This document shows, piece after piece, positions 62,569 to 64,000 of a DNA stretch of 64,000 nucleotides. The notes beneath the pieces are model-generated. The model was not told the DNA's origin, made no database searches, and saw only the letters and a list, made by a program, of their open reading frames with translations. The first letter of the stretch is position 1, and the number at the start of each line of letters is the position of its first letter. Made by a program: the position numbers and the translations under genes. The DNA lies in the NCBI GenBank assembly GCA_965261585.1, contig CBDHDN010000016.1, positions 76,876 through 140,875 of the forward strand, given 5' to 3'. This DNA comes from CBDHDN01 sp965261585 (GTDB lineage Bacteria > Pseudomonadota > Alphaproteobacteria > UBA6615).

Positions 62569-63959
62569 ATGACACAGGCGCTCAAACTGTACAACACGCT
62601 GACGCGGCGGAAGGGCGTGTTCCGGCCGCTCGATCCGGCGCATGTGCACATGTATGTCTGTGGGCCGACGGTCTATGGCGACATCCATATCGGCAATGCG
62701 CGCCCGATCGTCGTGTTTGACGTGCTCTATCGCCTGCTCGAGCAGCGCTACCCGCGTGTCACCTACGTCCGCAACATCACCGACGTCGACGACAAGATCA
62801 TCGACCGGGCGGCCGAGCTGGGCGAGCCCATCGCGTCCCTGACCGCGCGCACGACGGCGGATTTCCACCGCGTCATCGCGGCGCTGGGGGCGCTGCCGCC
62901 AGACATCGAGCCGAAGGCGACCGAGCACATCGCGCAGATGGTTGCCATGATCGCGGTGCTGATCGAACGCGGCCACGCCTACGCCGCCGACTGCCACGTG
63001 CTGTTCCACGTGCCGTCGATGGCCGACTACGGGCGGCTGGCGCGGCGCAACCGGGACGAGATGATCGCCGGGGCGCGCGTCGACGTCGCGCCTTACAAGA
63101 AGGACCCGGCCGACTTCGTGCTGTGGAAGCCGAGCGCGCCGGACCTGCCGGGCTGGGACAGCCCGTGGGGGCGCGGCCGGCCGGGCTGGCACATCGAGTG
63201 CTCGGCGATGAGCGAGGCCCATCTCGGCCAGTCCTTCGATATCCATGGCGGCGGGGTCGACCTGGTGTTTCCCCACCATGAGAACGAGATCGCCCAGTCG
63301 CTGTGCGCCCACCCCGACGCCGCGTTCGCGCGTGTCTGGGTGCACAACGGCTATCTGCTGGCCGAGGGCGAGAAGATGTCCAAGTCGCTGGGCAACTTCT
63401 ACACGGTGACGGATCTGTTGACGCAATTTCCGGGGGAGGCCCTGCGGCTGGCCCTGCTGATGACCCACTACCGGCAGCCGCTGGACTTTACGCGCGATGG
63501 CGTCGGTACGGCGAAGCAGCTGCTCGACCGGCTCTACACGCCGCTGCGCGAGGCGGCGGCGGTGGCCGCCGACGCCGGCGAGCCGCCGCCGGACGTCGCG
63601 GTGGCGCTCGCCGACGACCTCAACACGCCGCGCGCCATCCGTGCCATGCGCGACCTGGCCGGGGCGCTGAACAAGGCGGTGAGCGCCGGCGACCGGGCGG
63701 AGCAGGCACGACTGAAGGGCGCGCTCGTGGCCGGCGGCGCGCTGTTGGGGCTGGTCCAGGCGGACCCGGCGGCCTGGTTCCATGCCGACCCCCAGGCGGC
63801 GGCAGGCGGCGGGATCGAAGACCTGATCGCCCGCCGCGAGGCGGCGCGCCAGGCCAAGATTTTGCCGCGGCCGACAGGATTCGTGACGAGCTGGCCGGGC
63901 AGGGTATCATTCTCGAGGACCGGCCGGACGGCAGTACGATCTGGCGCCGCGCCGGCTGA
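62569..63959 (+). pseudogene. cysS: Cysteinyl-tRNA synthetase, one frameshift near the 3' end
   Basis: It charges tRNA-Cys. Class I signatures are present: YVCGPTVYGDIHIGNARP (HIGN), zinc-site GWHIECSAM and FPHHENEIAQ, and KMSKSLGN. A missing G near 63858 (CCAAGATTTTGCC for CCAAGGATTTTGCC) shifts the last 34 codons; the natural ending DFAAADRIRDELAGQGI to 63959 is in the next frame. About 463 residues as expected. Since the enzyme should be essential, a sequence error is likely. Confidence 0.88.
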
Positions 63960-63975
63960 CACGAGAGTGGGACCA

Positions 63976-64000
63976 ATGGCCGGCGACAACCGCATCTATC
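63976..64000 (+). CDS. Start of the next gene, possibly citramalate synthase
   Basis: An ATG at 63976 with GAGTGGGA upstream opens a frame reading MAGDNRIY before the window ends. Citramalate synthase genes start similarly and are often next to cysS in Rhodospirillales, but eight residues cannot prove it. Confidence 0.3.

Overview
The window is 64 kb of GC-rich DNA from what looks like an alphaproteobacterium of the Rhodospirillales type. This rests on gene content and codon use (class II DAHP synthase, glutamine-dependent NAD synthetase, HyuA/HyuB, RbsC-type sugar ABC importers, cysS followed by what may be a citramalate synthase gene, a tRNA-Val(CAC)) and is an inference. The dominant theme is a chromosome heavily colonised by insertion sequences. 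About 24 kb is IS-derived, in at least nine element types, several nested inside each other with target duplications that can still be read. Labels used here: IS-A (IS3-like, 4 copies A1-A4), IS-B (IS3-like, B1-B2), IS-C (IS256 family, C1-C2), IS-D (IS21 family), IS-E (IS630 family, E1-E2), IS-F (ISNCY/IS1202-like), IS-G (IS5 family), IS-H (IS91-like with a tyrosine recombinase), IS-I (IS630 family).

Layout. 1-7.6 kb: a catabolic block on the minus strand (ThDP enzyme, hyuA, hyuB) divergent from a gamma-glutamyltransferase, then a Gfo/Idh/MocA oxidoreductase. 7.7-20.0 kb: an IS graveyard. A1 is split by C1; a decayed IS91-like unit follows; then B1, which contains A2, which contains IS-D; then C2 abutting B1. 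20.2-23.0 kb: an aldo/keto reductase and an FAD amine-oxidase-like gene between IS copies. 23.1-31.4 kb: A3, E1, a sugar ABC ATPase and permease, an IS256 remnant, and IS-F containing A4. 31.5-33.6 kb: a sugar-binding protein and a two-domain VOC protein. 33.8-39.2 kb: tRNA-Val, a DUF3108 protein, phosphoglycolate phosphatase, glmU-glmS. 39.4-45 kb: msrA and a rhamnose-type ABC importer operon. 45-47.5 kb: E2, a small TA-flanked palindromic element and IS-G. 47.6-57.9 kb: housekeeping genes (succinate-semialdehyde dehydrogenase, glutathione reductase, DAHP synthase, a nicotinate phosphoribosyltransferase-like gene, two antitoxin-like genes, MFS/AraC pair, nadE). 58-61 kb: a DUF1353 gene broken by two ISs (B2 and IS-I). 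61-64 kb: a RibD-like reductase, a HigBA toxin-antitoxin pair, cysS and the first codons of the next gene.

How the genes fit together. Two carbohydrate importers of the RbsB/RbsC type are present; one has its parts separated by IS-F/A4. GlmU and GlmS form a cell-wall amino-sugar pair. NadE and the nicotinate phosphoribosyltransferase-like protein could both serve NAD synthesis. Many conserved genes (glmU, msrA, both halves of the rhamnose-type importer, cysS) carry single-base frameshifts. Because glmU and cysS should be essential, consensus errors are a real possibility alongside true decay.

I found no CRISPR array, phage module or recognisable defence island. The most unusual signals are the 14-bp target duplications of the IS3-like IS-B at both copies, both in imperfectly palindromic targets, the readable nesting order, a 103-bp TA-flanked palindromic element, and an expanded 8-bp repeat array inside an inverted-repeat element. 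I did not find a clear undescribed multi-gene system.
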